A stretch of DNA of 7,999 bases, from positions 1,186 to 9,184 of the forward strand of contig QHNF01000032.1 in assembly GCA_003218345.1 (NCBI GenBank), read 5' to 3'. The translations under genes and the position numbers were made by a program. This DNA comes from Verrucomicrobiota bacterium (lineage in GTDB: Bacteria; Verrucomicrobiota; Verrucomicrobiia; Chthoniobacterales; UBA10450). Positions 1-7,275 of this stretch are shown piece by piece (positions within the stretch are counted from its first letter, which is position 1; each line of letters opens with the position of its first letter). The notes under the pieces were generated by a model, which did not search any database, was not told the origin of the DNA, and saw only the letters and a list, made by a program, of their open reading frames with translations.

Positions 1-144
1 CATACTGCAACAGGGTGTCTCCGTCGAATTTAGCAAATTGATTATGGATTCTTTTGGGAGGATTTTTGCTGTTGGTGCGAAGGGGTCTTGTGCCGTTTGA
101 CTTAATGAAAGAAGAACTTCGGCATCAACTCGCCTACATTATAC

Positions 145-361
145 TTACAGCCAGCTGTTCGTAAGCCGTACGGCGCTAGATATAATCCGATCACCCATTT
201 GCGAAACCCTCTTCTGAAGCACAGCTTGCGTCCCATCTTGCGAGCAATCATTCACCACGATGATCTCTTTGCTCTGAAGGCGCGCGTTGCGAACTGACCT
301 CGACGATCTTCTCGATCGTGGCCTTCTCACTATAACAAGGGATTACAATTGAGAGTTTCAT
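145..361 (-). pseudogene. Family 2 glycosyltransferase N-terminal remnant, frameshifted
   Basis: Read on the minus strand from an ATG at 361, the product opens with MKLSIVIPCYSEKATIEKIV, the typical first beta strand and helix of a GT-A fold family 2 glycosyltransferase. This frame stops soon after. A one-base shift near 291-303 restores the next conserved segment, KEIIVVNDCSQDGTQAVL, which is the nucleotide-sugar binding strand with its usual Asp and the D-G-T motif. Family resemblance then fades after DRII, and the frame ends at a TAA at 145. About 70 residues remain of a family normally well over 200 residues long, so the enzyme cannot be functional. Intact relatives transfer sugars from nucleotide or polyprenyl-phosphate donors in cell-envelope or dolichol-phosphate-mannose-like pathways. 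A sequencing error could explain the frameshift but not the lost C-terminal part. It lies divergently from uvrA. Confidence 0.72.
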
Positions 362-374
362 CTTTTTAATACGC

Positions 375-389
375 GCGGCGTTTCGCCGC
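375..389. repeat. Perfect 6-bp inverted repeat (hairpin) between the glycosyltransferase remnant and uvrA
   Basis: GCGGCG at 375-380 is followed by a three-base loop and CGCCGC at 384-389. The stem is all G and C. No T-run follows it on either strand in the right orientation, so it is not a canonical intrinsic terminator. It lies just upstream of the remnant's ATG and 91 bases before uvrA. Its role is unknown. Confidence 0.5.
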
Positions 390-480
390 CTAGGCACTCT
401 CTCGGACTCTCGATAACGCAATTTCGCTGGAGAAAAAGAACGTTTGTGCTTGACTAATAGGTTCGACGTTTACGGTCAGA

Positions 481-3396
481 ATGCCTGCGGAAGTTATCAA
501 AATTAGCGGTGCGCGCCAGCACAACCTCAAGAACCTCCACGTGGAAATTCCACGGGAAAAGCTGGTTGTCATTACCGGTTTGAGTGGTTCCGGGAAATCA
601 TCACTGGCTTTCGATACTCTTTACGCGGAAGGGCAACGCCGCTACGTCGAGAGCCTCTCTGCTTATGCGCGGCAGTTCCTCGATCAAATGGAGAAGCCCA
701 ATGTCGATTTTATCCAGGGACTTTCTCCGGCGATTGCCATCGAGCAGCGCAGCGCCGGGGCCAATCCAAGATCGACAATCGCGACTACCACTGAAATTTA
801 CGATTATCTGCGGGTCCTCTTTTCGGCTGTTGGCCAGCCGCACGACCCACTCACAGGCCAGCCGCTGAGCCGCCAAACGCCCCAGCAAATCGTCGATCAG
901 ATCCTAGCGTACGAGCCGGGGTCGAAAATAATTGTGCTGGCGCCGCTGATTGAGAATCAAGCGGGCGAATTCCGAGATGTAATCGAAAAAACCAGGCGTG
1001 AAGGATTCGTTCGCGCGCGGATTGACGGTGAGCTTATCGAGCTGGATCGCCCCGAGCCAATCCGGCTCAACAAAAACAAGCGACACACGATTGAGGCGGT
1101 AGTCGATCGGCTAGTCGCGCGCGATGGGATCCGCATTCGCCTCACTGATTCAATAGAGACTGCGCTCAAATGGGGTGGGAACACATTGTCGATCTTGCGA
1201 TCGGTTCAGAAGCTGCCGAATGCTGAACGTCCGATATCGAAGACCGAATTGCAGGAGTGGGAAGAGCTGCGTTACTCCACTGATTATGGAAACCCCGAGA
1301 CCGGGTTTAGGCTCGGCGAACTAACTCCCAGACATTTTTCTTTCAACAGCCATCTTGGAGCATGTCCGGCTTGCCACGGACTTGGCACACAGTTGGTTTG
1401 CGATCCAGACCTGATGATTTCCGATCCTAGCAGAACGCTGGCCGAAGGCGCGATTACGCCGTGGCGGCGCGGGACGAAACGGATGCAAGCATACTACCGG
1501 CATCTGCAGAAGGCGCTCGTGAAACATTTTCACGTCGATGAAGACGTTCCTTTCAGCGAATTGCCAGAGGAATTCAAGCAAGCGCTTTACTTTGGCACGA
1601 ATGGAGCGCCGATTGAATTGAATTTCAGCGACGACGGCGAAGCGAAGGTTGCAAAACCGTTCGAGGGACTCGTGCCGCAAATGCAACGGCTTTACGAGCA
1701 AACCCAGAGCGAATTTACTCGCAACCGCATTCGCTCGTTCATGACGCGCGAGCCGTGCAAAGTGTGTGATGGAGCAAGGCTCAAACCGGAAATCCTCGCG
1801 GTCACCATCAAAGATCGGCACGCATGCGAATTCAACATTCACCAGTTCAGTGAGCTGACGATCGAAGTGGCCACCCGGTTTATTGGAGCTCTCGACTTGA
1901 CCGCGCACCAACAAGCCATCGTGAGCGACGTGGTGCGCGAAATTCGATCGCGCTTGAAATTCCTCGTTGATGTCGGCCTCGGTTATCTCACGCTCGATCG
2001 CCAGAGCGGGACGCTTTCCGGCGGCGAAGCACAGCGAATCCGCTTGGCGACACAGATCGGCTCCGGTCTTGCGGGCGTTCTTTACATCCTGGACGAACCG
2101 AGCATTGGACTGCATCAGCGTGACAATGCGCGATTGCTAGGGATCTTGCGGTGTCTCCGTGACCTGGGCAATTCGGTTATTGTAGTCGAACACGATGAAG
2201 AAACGATCCGGGCCGCAGATTACATTATCGATCTTGGCCCGGGCGCAGGCCCGCGGGGAGGCGAAATCGTAGCGCAGGGCAAACTCAAGGACATCCTGTG
2301 CGCGAAGAATTCTTTAACCGCCGAGTATCTTTCCGGCCGCGCGCGGATTCCCGTTCCCAAGCAGCGTGCCAAACCGCGCTCTCCCAACCAATCTGAAGCT
2401 TGGTTAACGTTGGTCGGCGCGAAGGAAAACAATTTGAAGGATATTACCGTTTCGTTTCCGCTCGGTTGTTTGACCTGCGTGACCGGCGTCTCTGGCAGCG
2501 GTAAATCCACCTTGGTGGATGACATTCTGCGGCGCGCGTTGTTTCGGCGTTTTTATAATGCGAAGGAAAAACCGGGCGCTCATCGGGCCATTCGCGGAGT
2601 GGAACAGATCGACAAAGCAATTGTGATCGATCAGAGCGCGATTGGGCGAACGCCGCGGTCGAATCCGGTCACCTACACGGGCGCGTTCACCCCGATCCGC
2701 GAGCTGTTCAGCCAATTGCCCGCGGCGCGGGTGCGCGGTTATGACGCAGGGCGTTTCAGCTTCAACATTAAAGGCGGCCGTTGTGAAAATTGCGAAGGCG
2801 GCGGGTTAATCAAGATCGAGATGCACTTTTTGCCCGACGTTTATGTCGAATGCGAAGTGTGCCACGGCAAACGCTACAACCGTGAGACACTCGAGATCAC
2901 TTACAAAGGCAAGCACATCGCCGACGTTCTCGATCTGACGGTGGACGAGGCAGCGCGCTTTTTCCGAAATATTCCCAGCGTTTCAGAAAAGTTAGACTCG
3001 TTGCTAGATGTGGGCCTTGGCTATCTGCGACTTGGCCAAGCCGGAACGACTCTTTCCGGCGGAGAAGCTCAGCGCGTGAAACTGGCGACAGAGCTTGCGA
3101 AAAAGGCGACTGGCCGCACTCTTTACATTCTCGATGAACCGACGACCGGATTGCATTTCGCAGATATAGAAAAATTGCTGCAAGTGTTAATGAAGCTGCG
3201 CAACGCGGGTAATACGGTAATTGTGATTGAACATAATCTGGAGATGATCAAGTGCGCCGACTGGATCATTGATCTGGGGCCCGAAGGTGGCGAAGGCGGA
3301 GGCGAGGTCGTTGGGGCGGGTACACCAGAGGAAGTTGCGGATGTTCCGGGTAGCCACACGGGGCGATGTCTGCGGTCAGTGCTAGAGGGCAAATGA
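481..3396 (+). CDS. uvrA: UvrABC system protein A (excinuclease ATPase subunit)
   Basis: UvrA dimerises, scans DNA with UvrB and loads UvrB at bulky lesions during nucleotide excision repair in the cytoplasm. The 971 residues (E. coli about 940) show the full tandem ABC layout. Walker A is GLSGSGKS at 33-40 and the first signature LSGGEAQR is at 512-519, with Walker B and LDEPS near 533-541. The second half has Walker [10 protein letters not shown] at 669-677, signature LSGGEAQR at 858-865 and Walker [11 protein letters not shown] at 881-890. The C-terminal zinc module is intact (C768, C771, C791, C794), and a further CxxC lies at C426/C429. The first zinc module keeps only C295 and C298. Its usual upstream CxxC is replaced by a Cys-free stretch at about 262-290. 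The ATG at 481 lies just before the conserved [13 protein letters not shown] start. No clear ribosome binding site precedes it. The stop overlaps the next gene's start. Confidence 0.98.
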   Translation: MPAEVIKISGARQHNLKNLHVEIPREKLVVITGLSGSGKSSLAFDTLYAEGQRRYVESLSAYARQFLDQMEKPNVDFIQGLSPAIAIEQRSAGANPRSTIATTTEIYDYLRVLFSAVGQPHDPLTGQPLSRQTPQQIVDQILAYEPGSKIIVLAPLIENQAGEFRDVIEKTRREGFVRARIDGELIELDRPEPIRLNKNKRHTIEAVVDRLVARDGIRIRLTDSIETALKWGGNTLSILRSVQKLPNAERPISKTELQEWEELRYSTDYGNPETGFRLGELTPRHFSFNSHLGACPACHGLGTQLVCDPDLMISDPSRTLAEGAITPWRRGTKRMQAYYRHLQKALVKHFHVDEDVPFSELPEEFKQALYFGTNGAPIELNFSDDGEAKVAKPFEGLVPQMQRLYEQTQSEFTRNRIRSFMTREPCKVCDGARLKPEILAVTIKDRHACEFNIHQFSELTIEVATRFIGALDLTAHQQAIVSDVVREIRSRLKFLVDVGLGYLTLDRQSGTLSGGEAQRIRLATQIGSGLAGVLYILDEPSIGLHQRDNARLLGILRCLRDLGNSVIVVEHDEETIRAADYIIDLGPGAGPRGGEIVAQGKLKDILCAKNSLTAEYLSGRARIPVPKQRAKPRSPNQSEAWLTLVGAKENNLKDITVSFPLGCLTCVTGVSGSGKSTLVDDILRRALFRRFYNAKEKPGAHRAIRGVEQIDKAIVIDQSAIGRTPRSNPVTYTGAFTPIRELFSQLPAARVRGYDAGRFSFNIKGGRCENCEGGGLIKIEMHFLPDVYVECEVCHGKRYNRETLEITYKGKHIADVLDLTVDEAARFFRNIPSVSEKLDSLLDVGLGYLRLGQAGTTLSGGEAQRVKLATELAKKATGRTLYILDEPTTGLHFADIEKLLQVLMKLRNAGNTVIVIEHNLEMIKCADWIIDLGPEGGEGGGEVVGAGTPEEVADVPGSHTGRCLRSVLEGK
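3384..3389 (+). promoter_or_regulatory. Ribosome binding site deciding the TPR gene start
   Basis: AGAGGG lies inside the last codons of uvrA, three bases before the ATG at 3393. Together with the ATGA overlap it favours 3393 over the in-frame ATG at 3366. The spacing is shorter than ideal, which fits re-initiation by ribosomes finishing uvrA. Confidence 0.45.
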
Positions 3397-3430
3397 GACA
3401 TATAAGACATATAGGTCTCATAAGTCTCAT
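3393..3430 (+). promoter_or_regulatory. Possible start-codon hairpin of the TPR gene
   Basis: ATGAGAC at 3393-3399, which includes the start codon, is the exact reverse complement of GTCTCAT at 3415-3421 and again at 3424-3430. Either pairing gives a 7-bp stem (loop of 15 or 24 bases) that would hide the start codon in mRNA. Ribosomes finishing uvrA would open it, so translation could depend on coupling. The pairing is seen in the sequence. The regulatory role is inferred. Confidence 0.4.
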
Positions 3431-5846
3431 CGTACTGGTCTCAGTCGCGCGCGGGGAAATTTCGACCGAGCTCACAGAAGCGGCAACTCCGCTCGCGGAA
3501 GGCGTGCCGGAGGTCGCGGTCGTACGGTTGCAGGCGTTGCTGAATGATAATCTGTCCGAACCCGAGTGGCTCGCGGTTGCAGAGAAACTTGCCGAAGCAC
3601 AGGTTGCTGCAAAGCAGCCGGAGAGTACTCTCGTTTTGCTGGCAGACGCCAGGCTGCGCGAACTGCCATGGGCAAAGTTCTGGCGCGCCCAAGCCCTTGC
3701 CAGCCTGCGTCGGTGGGTCGACGCGCTGCCCCTCTACGAGGAACTGGCGATGAAGAAAGGTTCTTCGCTTCAGGCAGCAGCCACTTTTGGGGCAGCGGAA
3801 ATGCTGCGCGCGTTGGGAAAAAGGGACGAAGCACTGAGCAAACTCACTCTTCTCTTCCATAACGAGGAATGGGCTACACGAGCGCAGTTACGAGCAGCCG
3901 AATTGTACATTGAAATAGCCGATGCCCCCAATGCGCGGCGCCTCCTGGGAGAGATGCAGCCAACGTTGGTTGCAGAACGAAGAGAACGCCGCGTACTACG
4001 TGGCCGCCTCGAGCTCATTTTGCGAAGGCCCGAGAGAGCAATCGGTATGTTTCAAGTGCTTCTGAAAAGACCTGAGGGAGCACCTCATTCCGCGCTAATC
4101 GCGGCACTGTTCGGCATAGCTGAAGCACATGTGCAATTAAAAACGCCGGAAGCTGGAGATGATGTCATCGAGCGATTTATCGACCTTCATCCAGGAGACC
4201 CGGATCTTCCTCTTCTCTTCGCAAAATTGGATGAGCTCTATAGGATGGAGCACAGACCATCGCGCAACGAACTTGAGAGATGGGTGCGCAGCCCGGAACA
4301 GCCACGGCGAACATTCGCGCGATGGTATCTAGCTCGTCTGGAAATTCGAGCCGGGCACAGGGAGCGAGCCAGGCAATTATTTACTGATCTATGGCACACA
4401 AGCGTAAAATCTCCGGCGATCGCGCCCGCTTTCCTGGAGTTTGCACAATTCGAGTTGGAGGATGGACGTTTCGATGAGGCGATTGCGATTTTCGATGATA
4501 CGCGCCTCTTGCATCCGGAGAGGTCTTTACTGGATCGGATCGATCTGCTGTCAGCGCAAGCGCAGTATCTGGCGAACCGTTTTGACGTGGCGACTGCAGC
4601 GTTTGAGCAAATCGCGCGTTCCAATTCGCCATGGACGAAGGTTGCGCTGTTTAATGCATCCACCGGTTGGCTGCAACTTGGCAATCACGCGCGTTTTTTG
4701 GCCGATTACGCCGAGTTAGAAAAGCAAGGCGACGGCGAAGAGTCGCGCGCCAACTTGCGATTGGAGGAGGGCTTGCTGCAGGCGGCGAACGGCGACAAAA
4801 AAGCGGCAGAATCGCTGCAGAAGTTCATTCGTGCTTTTCCTAAGAATCCTCGCGTGTCGGAAGCCTGGGTCGGCCTGGCCGAGCTGGCTTTTCATTCTTC
4901 GCCGCCGCGCCTCGACGAAGCGCGCAAAAATCTCGATCATGTAGCCGAATGGACACGAACCCCTGCAGCCGCGGAGCGCGCCGATTATCTCAGCATCTGG
5001 ATTGAGGATTCAGCAGGTGGGAACGAAACGAAAGTGATTGAACTGGCAAAGAGTTTTCTTGAGCAACATGGCGACTCACCGTTCGCTCCGGAGGTTCGCA
5101 TGAAACTAGCGGAACTTTATTACCGGCACCAAGACTTCGCTAACGCACAGACGCAGTTTGAAGTTATCGCGCAACAGAGTCCCGATAATGCACTTGGCGA
5201 AAAAGCGCTCTTTTTCGCCGCAGAATCCGCCATGTCGAGCATGGGTGACCATTCGCTCGACCGGGCTCTTGTTCTGTTTGATCAACTCGTGCAGCAGAAC
5301 GGCGCGCTGCGGTGGGCCGCGCGCAATGAACAAGCCGTGATTGAGCGCAAGCTTGGAAAGTCCAAAGATGCTCTCGCCCTTTACGATGAGGTATTAAAGA
5401 GTGACGCAGATCCATCTGAAAAACGCGAGGCGCTTTGCGGAAAGGGCGACATTTTTTTTGAGGCGGGCGCAACCGACCCGAATAATTATCAGCGTGCGAT
5501 TGAAACTTACGACCAACTAGCCTCCGACAAGGGCGAGCCAATTCACTGGCGTAACCAGGCCCTTTTTAAAAAGGGGCTGTGCTTGGAAAAGAAAAATGAC
5601 CGAGCCAACGCCCTTACGACGTTTTACGAAATATTGGAGGATGAGGCGCGCCCAGATCGACGGCGCGAACTATTCTGGTATTACAAAGCCGGATTTAACG
5701 CTGCGCGGCTATTGGAGGAGGATTCAAAGTGGGAATCTGCCGCCGCGATTTATGAAAAACTCGCTGTAGCCGGAGCCAACCGAAGCGAAGAAGCAAAAGC
5801 CCGACTCAACCAGCTGCGCTTGGAACATTTTCTTTGGACTGACTAA
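3393..5846 (+). CDS. Exported tetratricopeptide-repeat protein, function unknown
   Basis: I chose the ATG at 3393, which gives 817 residues. An in-frame ATG at 3366 would add nine residues ahead of the signal peptide. The start overlaps the uvrA stop as ATGA. Residues 1-21 form a signal peptide: basic MRHIRH, a hydrophobic core, and a probable cleavage after A-R-G at about 21. The rest is almost entirely paired amphipathic helices of TPR type. Clear units lie at about 345-375, 382-410, 565-597, 640-670, 677-711, 718-748 and 760-792, with weaker ones at 93-155 and 450-520. Typical TPR positions are visible, such as LAELYYRHQDFANAQTQFE at 572-590. There is no enzymatic domain, no transmembrane segment after the signal and no lipobox. 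TPR proteins are protein-interaction scaffolds. This one probably acts in the periplasm or cell envelope, perhaps in an assembly role like YbgF or BamD, but nothing fixes a partner. The link to uvrA is positional only. Confidence 0.88.
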   Translation: MRHIRHIGLISLIVLVSVARGEISTELTEAATPLAEGVPEVAVVRLQALLNDNLSEPEWLAVAEKLAEAQVAAKQPESTLVLLADARLRELPWAKFWRAQALASLRRWVDALPLYEELAMKKGSSLQAAATFGAAEMLRALGKRDEALSKLTLLFHNEEWATRAQLRAAELYIEIADAPNARRLLGEMQPTLVAERRERRVLRGRLELILRRPERAIGMFQVLLKRPEGAPHSALIAALFGIAEAHVQLKTPEAGDDVIERFIDLHPGDPDLPLLFAKLDELYRMEHRPSRNELERWVRSPEQPRRTFARWYLARLEIRAGHRERARQLFTDLWHTSVKSPAIAPAFLEFAQFELEDGRFDEAIAIFDDTRLLHPERSLLDRIDLLSAQAQYLANRFDVATAAFEQIARSNSPWTKVALFNASTGWLQLGNHARFLADYAELEKQGDGEESRANLRLEEGLLQAANGDKKAAESLQKFIRAFPKNPRVSEAWVGLAELAFHSSPPRLDEARKNLDHVAEWTRTPAAAERADYLSIWIEDSAGGNETKVIELAKSFLEQHGDSPFAPEVRMKLAELYYRHQDFANAQTQFEVIAQQSPDNALGEKALFFAAESAMSSMGDHSLDRALVLFDQLVQQNGALRWAARNEQAVIERKLGKSKDALALYDEVLKSDADPSEKREALCGKGDIFFEAGATDPNNYQRAIETYDQLASDKGEPIHWRNQALFKKGLCLEKKNDRANALTTFYEILEDEARPDRRRELFWYYKAGFNAARLLEEDSKWESAAAIYEKLAVAGANRSEEAKARLNQLRLEHFLWTD
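3396..3431 (+). repeat. Nine-base-period repeat encoding the signal peptide core
   Basis: AGACATATA occurs twice in exact tandem (3396-3404 and 3405-3413). It is followed by the related units GGTCTCATA (3414-3422) and AGTCTCATC (3423-3431), which resemble the inverted form. In frame they encode the tripeptides RHI, RHI, GLI and SLI, and the next codons give VLV. The unit length of three codons keeps the reading frame whatever the copy number. Confidence 0.75.
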
Positions 5847-5887
5847 CCTGCGATGGCCGAAACTGTCGTGTTTTTGTCCTAGAGCCG

Positions 5888-5914
5888 CTCGAAATAAGCT
5901 TGCAAGAATTCGAG
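5888..5914. repeat. Inverted repeat between the TPR gene and the small secreted-protein gene
   Basis: CTCGAA at 5888-5893 pairs with TTCGAG at 5909-5914 across a 15-base loop that itself contains the palindrome CTTGCAAG. No T-run follows it, so it is a poor terminator. It sits about 20 bases before the next ATG and could be a protein-binding site or chance. Confidence 0.3.
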
Positions 5915-5934
5915 ACGGGACTCATAATCAGGAC

Positions 5935-6210
5935 ATGAAAACAGGAAGCAGACTCAGTCGCGTGTGCGGCTGGTCGGTCCGATCTGCAACTGGCGTGCTC
6001 ACGCTCGCATTTTGCGCATCGGCATTTGCTACAGATCCGAGCAAGAACATAGCGCTCCCGGCGCAACCACAGCAGGTCACGAAGACCACAAAGAAAATGT
6101 GCTTGGTTGTGACTGGAAGCTCCGCTATTCCGCAGCCTTGCAATCGGCTCGCTGCAATCCCGACCACTGCCAACCCGATGACTATTTACGGGCATCGTCC
6201 GGGGAGATAA
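5935..6210 (+). CDS. Small secreted protein with VVTGS-IP motif, family unknown
   Basis: The 91-residue product has a clear Sec signal peptide: basic start MKTGSRLSR, hydrophobic stretch at about 17-29, and an A-F-A cleavage site at 30-32. About 59 mature residues remain. After a polar linker rich in Gln, Lys and Thr comes CLVVTGSSAIPQPCNRL at 56-72, then IPTTANPMTIYG at 75-86. The two mature cysteines, C56 and C69, could form a disulfide. The VVTGS..IP pattern followed by a P-x-T-x-x segment loosely resembles the first part of TonB-dependent receptor plug domains, but the rest of a plug is absent. The protein could be a stand-alone relative, a truncated remnant or coincidence. A weak AGGA lies only one base before the ATG. 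The gap to the TPR gene is 88 bases, so cotranscription is possible but not shown. The signal peptide is the main reason to believe the gene is real. Confidence 0.65.
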   Translation: MKTGSRLSRVCGWSVRSATGVLTLAFCASAFATDPSKNIALPAQPQQVTKTTKKMCLVVTGSSAIPQPCNRLAAIPTTANPMTIYGHRPGR

Positions 6211-6219
6211 CCAAAGACT

Positions 6220-6252
6220 CCGGCAATTTTGGCGGTAATGACGTGCTGCCGG
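6220..6252. terminator. Weak stem-loop in the convergent intergenic gap
   Basis: CCGGCA at 6220-6225 pairs with TGCCGG at 6247-6252 across a 21-base loop, in the gap between the convergent small gene and ilvC. A smaller stem, TGCTG with CAGCA, overlaps it at about 6243-6261. Neither is followed by a good T-run on either strand. The position suits a bidirectional terminator, but the structure is marginal. Confidence 0.2.
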
Positions 6253-6274
6253 CCCCAGCAGTGCGGACGCAGGC

Positions 6275-7273
6275 TTATATTTTTACGCGCCAAGTCATCA
6301 TTCCGCGCAGCCGCGCGCCAACTTTTTCGATTGGATGCTTTTCAGCTTTGCGGAGCAAATGCCCGTATCCCGCTCCGTCGGTTTTCATTTCCCGAATAAA
6401 ATCGCGCGCGAATTTGCCTGAGCGGATGTCCCGCAGCGCTGAGCGCATGTGTTGCTGCACCGATTGATCGATAATTTTTGGGCCAACCGTCAACTCGCCC
6501 CATTTGGCGGTATCGGAAATCAATCTGCGCATTCCGGCGATTCCTGCTTCGTGAATGAGATCGACAATAAACTTGAGCTCGTGCAGGCATTCGAAGTAAG
6601 CGAGCTCCGATGGATAACCGGCGCGGACGAATGTGTCAAAACCGGCGCGAATCAGCACGCTGGTGCCGCCACAGAGGACTGCCTGCTCGCCAAAAAGGTC
6701 GGTCTCTGTTTCCTCTCGAAAAGTGGTCTCCAGCACATCCGCGCGGGTGCAACCGATTCCCTTTGCCCATGCCAACGCAGTTTGCTTTGCGCGCCTGCTT
6801 GGGTTTTGATGAATCGCTATCAATCCGGGCGCGCCACGTCCTCGCCGAAATTCCCGGCGCACCATCGGGCCGAGGCCTTTCGGCGCGACCATTATGACAT
6901 TCACATCTTTGCGCGGAACTATCGTGCGGTAATGAATTGCGAAGCCATGTGCGAACAGCAGCGTTTGGCCGGGCCGCAAATGCGACGCAATCTGTTCCGC
7001 GTAAATCTCCGGCATTTGGGTGTCTGAAAGCGCGAGGAAAATAACATCCTCGCGTCGCGCAGCTTCCGGTGTGCCGAGAACTTCGAGACCGCTCCACCTG
7101 GCCCGCACGCGGGATTTGCTGCCTGGATACAACCCGACAATTACGCTGATCCCGCTGTCCCTAAGATTGAGAGCGTGAGCCTTGCCTTGCGCTCCGAACC
7201 CGATCACCGCGCATGTTTTTCCCTTCAGCCAGCGAAGATCGCCGTCTTTGTCGGCGTAAATGCGTGCGGCCAA
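6275..7273 (-). CDS. ilvC: Ketol-acid reductoisomerase, class I (acetohydroxy acid isomeroreductase)
   Basis: The enzyme uses Mg2+ and NADPH to isomerise and reduce acetolactate or acetohydroxybutyrate, the second step of valine, leucine and isoleucine synthesis, in the cytoplasm. The 332 residues match the short class I form. The Rossmann motif GFGAQG is at 25-30, and the PGSKS loop at 50-54 suits NADPH. Expected catalytic and metal ligands are present: H109, K132, D192 and E196 in TDLFGEQ, E228 and E232 in YFECLHE, and S253. The usual PKGPGH loop after the catalytic lysine reads PKGLGP at 131-136, and the IHF segment is also altered, so this is a divergent member. The start is the TTG at 7273. 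An in-frame stop lies six codons upstream with no other ATG, GTG or TTG between, and MAARIYADKDGDL aligns with family N-termini. It begins two bases after the acyl-CoA dehydrogenase stop, implying an operon with translational coupling. Confidence 0.95.
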   Translation of the reverse strand: MAARIYADKDGDLRWLKGKTCAVIGFGAQGKAHALNLRDSGISVIVGLYPGSKSRVRARWSGLEVLGTPEAARREDVIFLALSDTQMPEIYAEQIASHLRPGQTLLFAHGFAIHYRTIVPRKDVNVIMVAPKGLGPMVRREFRRGRGAPGLIAIHQNPSRRAKQTALAWAKGIGCTRADVLETTFREETETDLFGEQAVLCGGTSVLIRAGFDTFVRAGYPSELAYFECLHELKFIVDLIHEAGIAGMRRLISDTAKWGELTVGPKIIDQSVQQHMRSALRDIRSGKFARDFIREMKTDGAGYGHLLRKAEKHPIEKVGARLRGMMTWRVKI

Positions 7274-7275
7274 GT

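Noticed and set aside
102..255. An alternative minus-strand frame overlapping the glycosyltransferase remnant, containing APYGLRTAGCKYNVGELMP
   Set aside because: It reads like protein for about 25 residues, but it overlaps the clear GT2 frame, has no family I recognise and ends at a stop at 102. It could be another gene fragment joined at the breakpoint. I could not decide.
450..476. A TTGACT box with a TACGGT 15 bases later, as a uvrA promoter
   Set aside because: The -10 match is poor, the spacing is short and it would give an almost leaderless transcript. It is not supported enough to list.
362..480. A LexA/SOS operator upstream of uvrA
   Set aside because: I found no paired GAAC/GTTC half-sites at a plausible spacing, so SOS control cannot be claimed.
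1321..2115. A long open frame antisense to uvrA (264 codons)
   Set aside because: It lies wholly within uvrA in the opposite strand, has no recognisable domain and is explained by uvrA codon composition.
3366..3392. The upstream in-frame ATG at 3366 as the TPR protein start
   Set aside because: It would put nine polar residues ahead of a well-formed signal peptide, whereas the ATG at 3393 has an AGAGGG site and the classic ATGA overlap.
5964..6467. A 167-codon plus-strand frame overlapping the small secreted protein and the ilvC 3' end
   Set aside because: It overlaps two better supported genes in other frames and shows no domain or signal peptide.
6449..7027. A 192-codon plus-strand frame antisense to ilvC
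   Set aside because: It is a shadow of ilvC, with no family resemblance.
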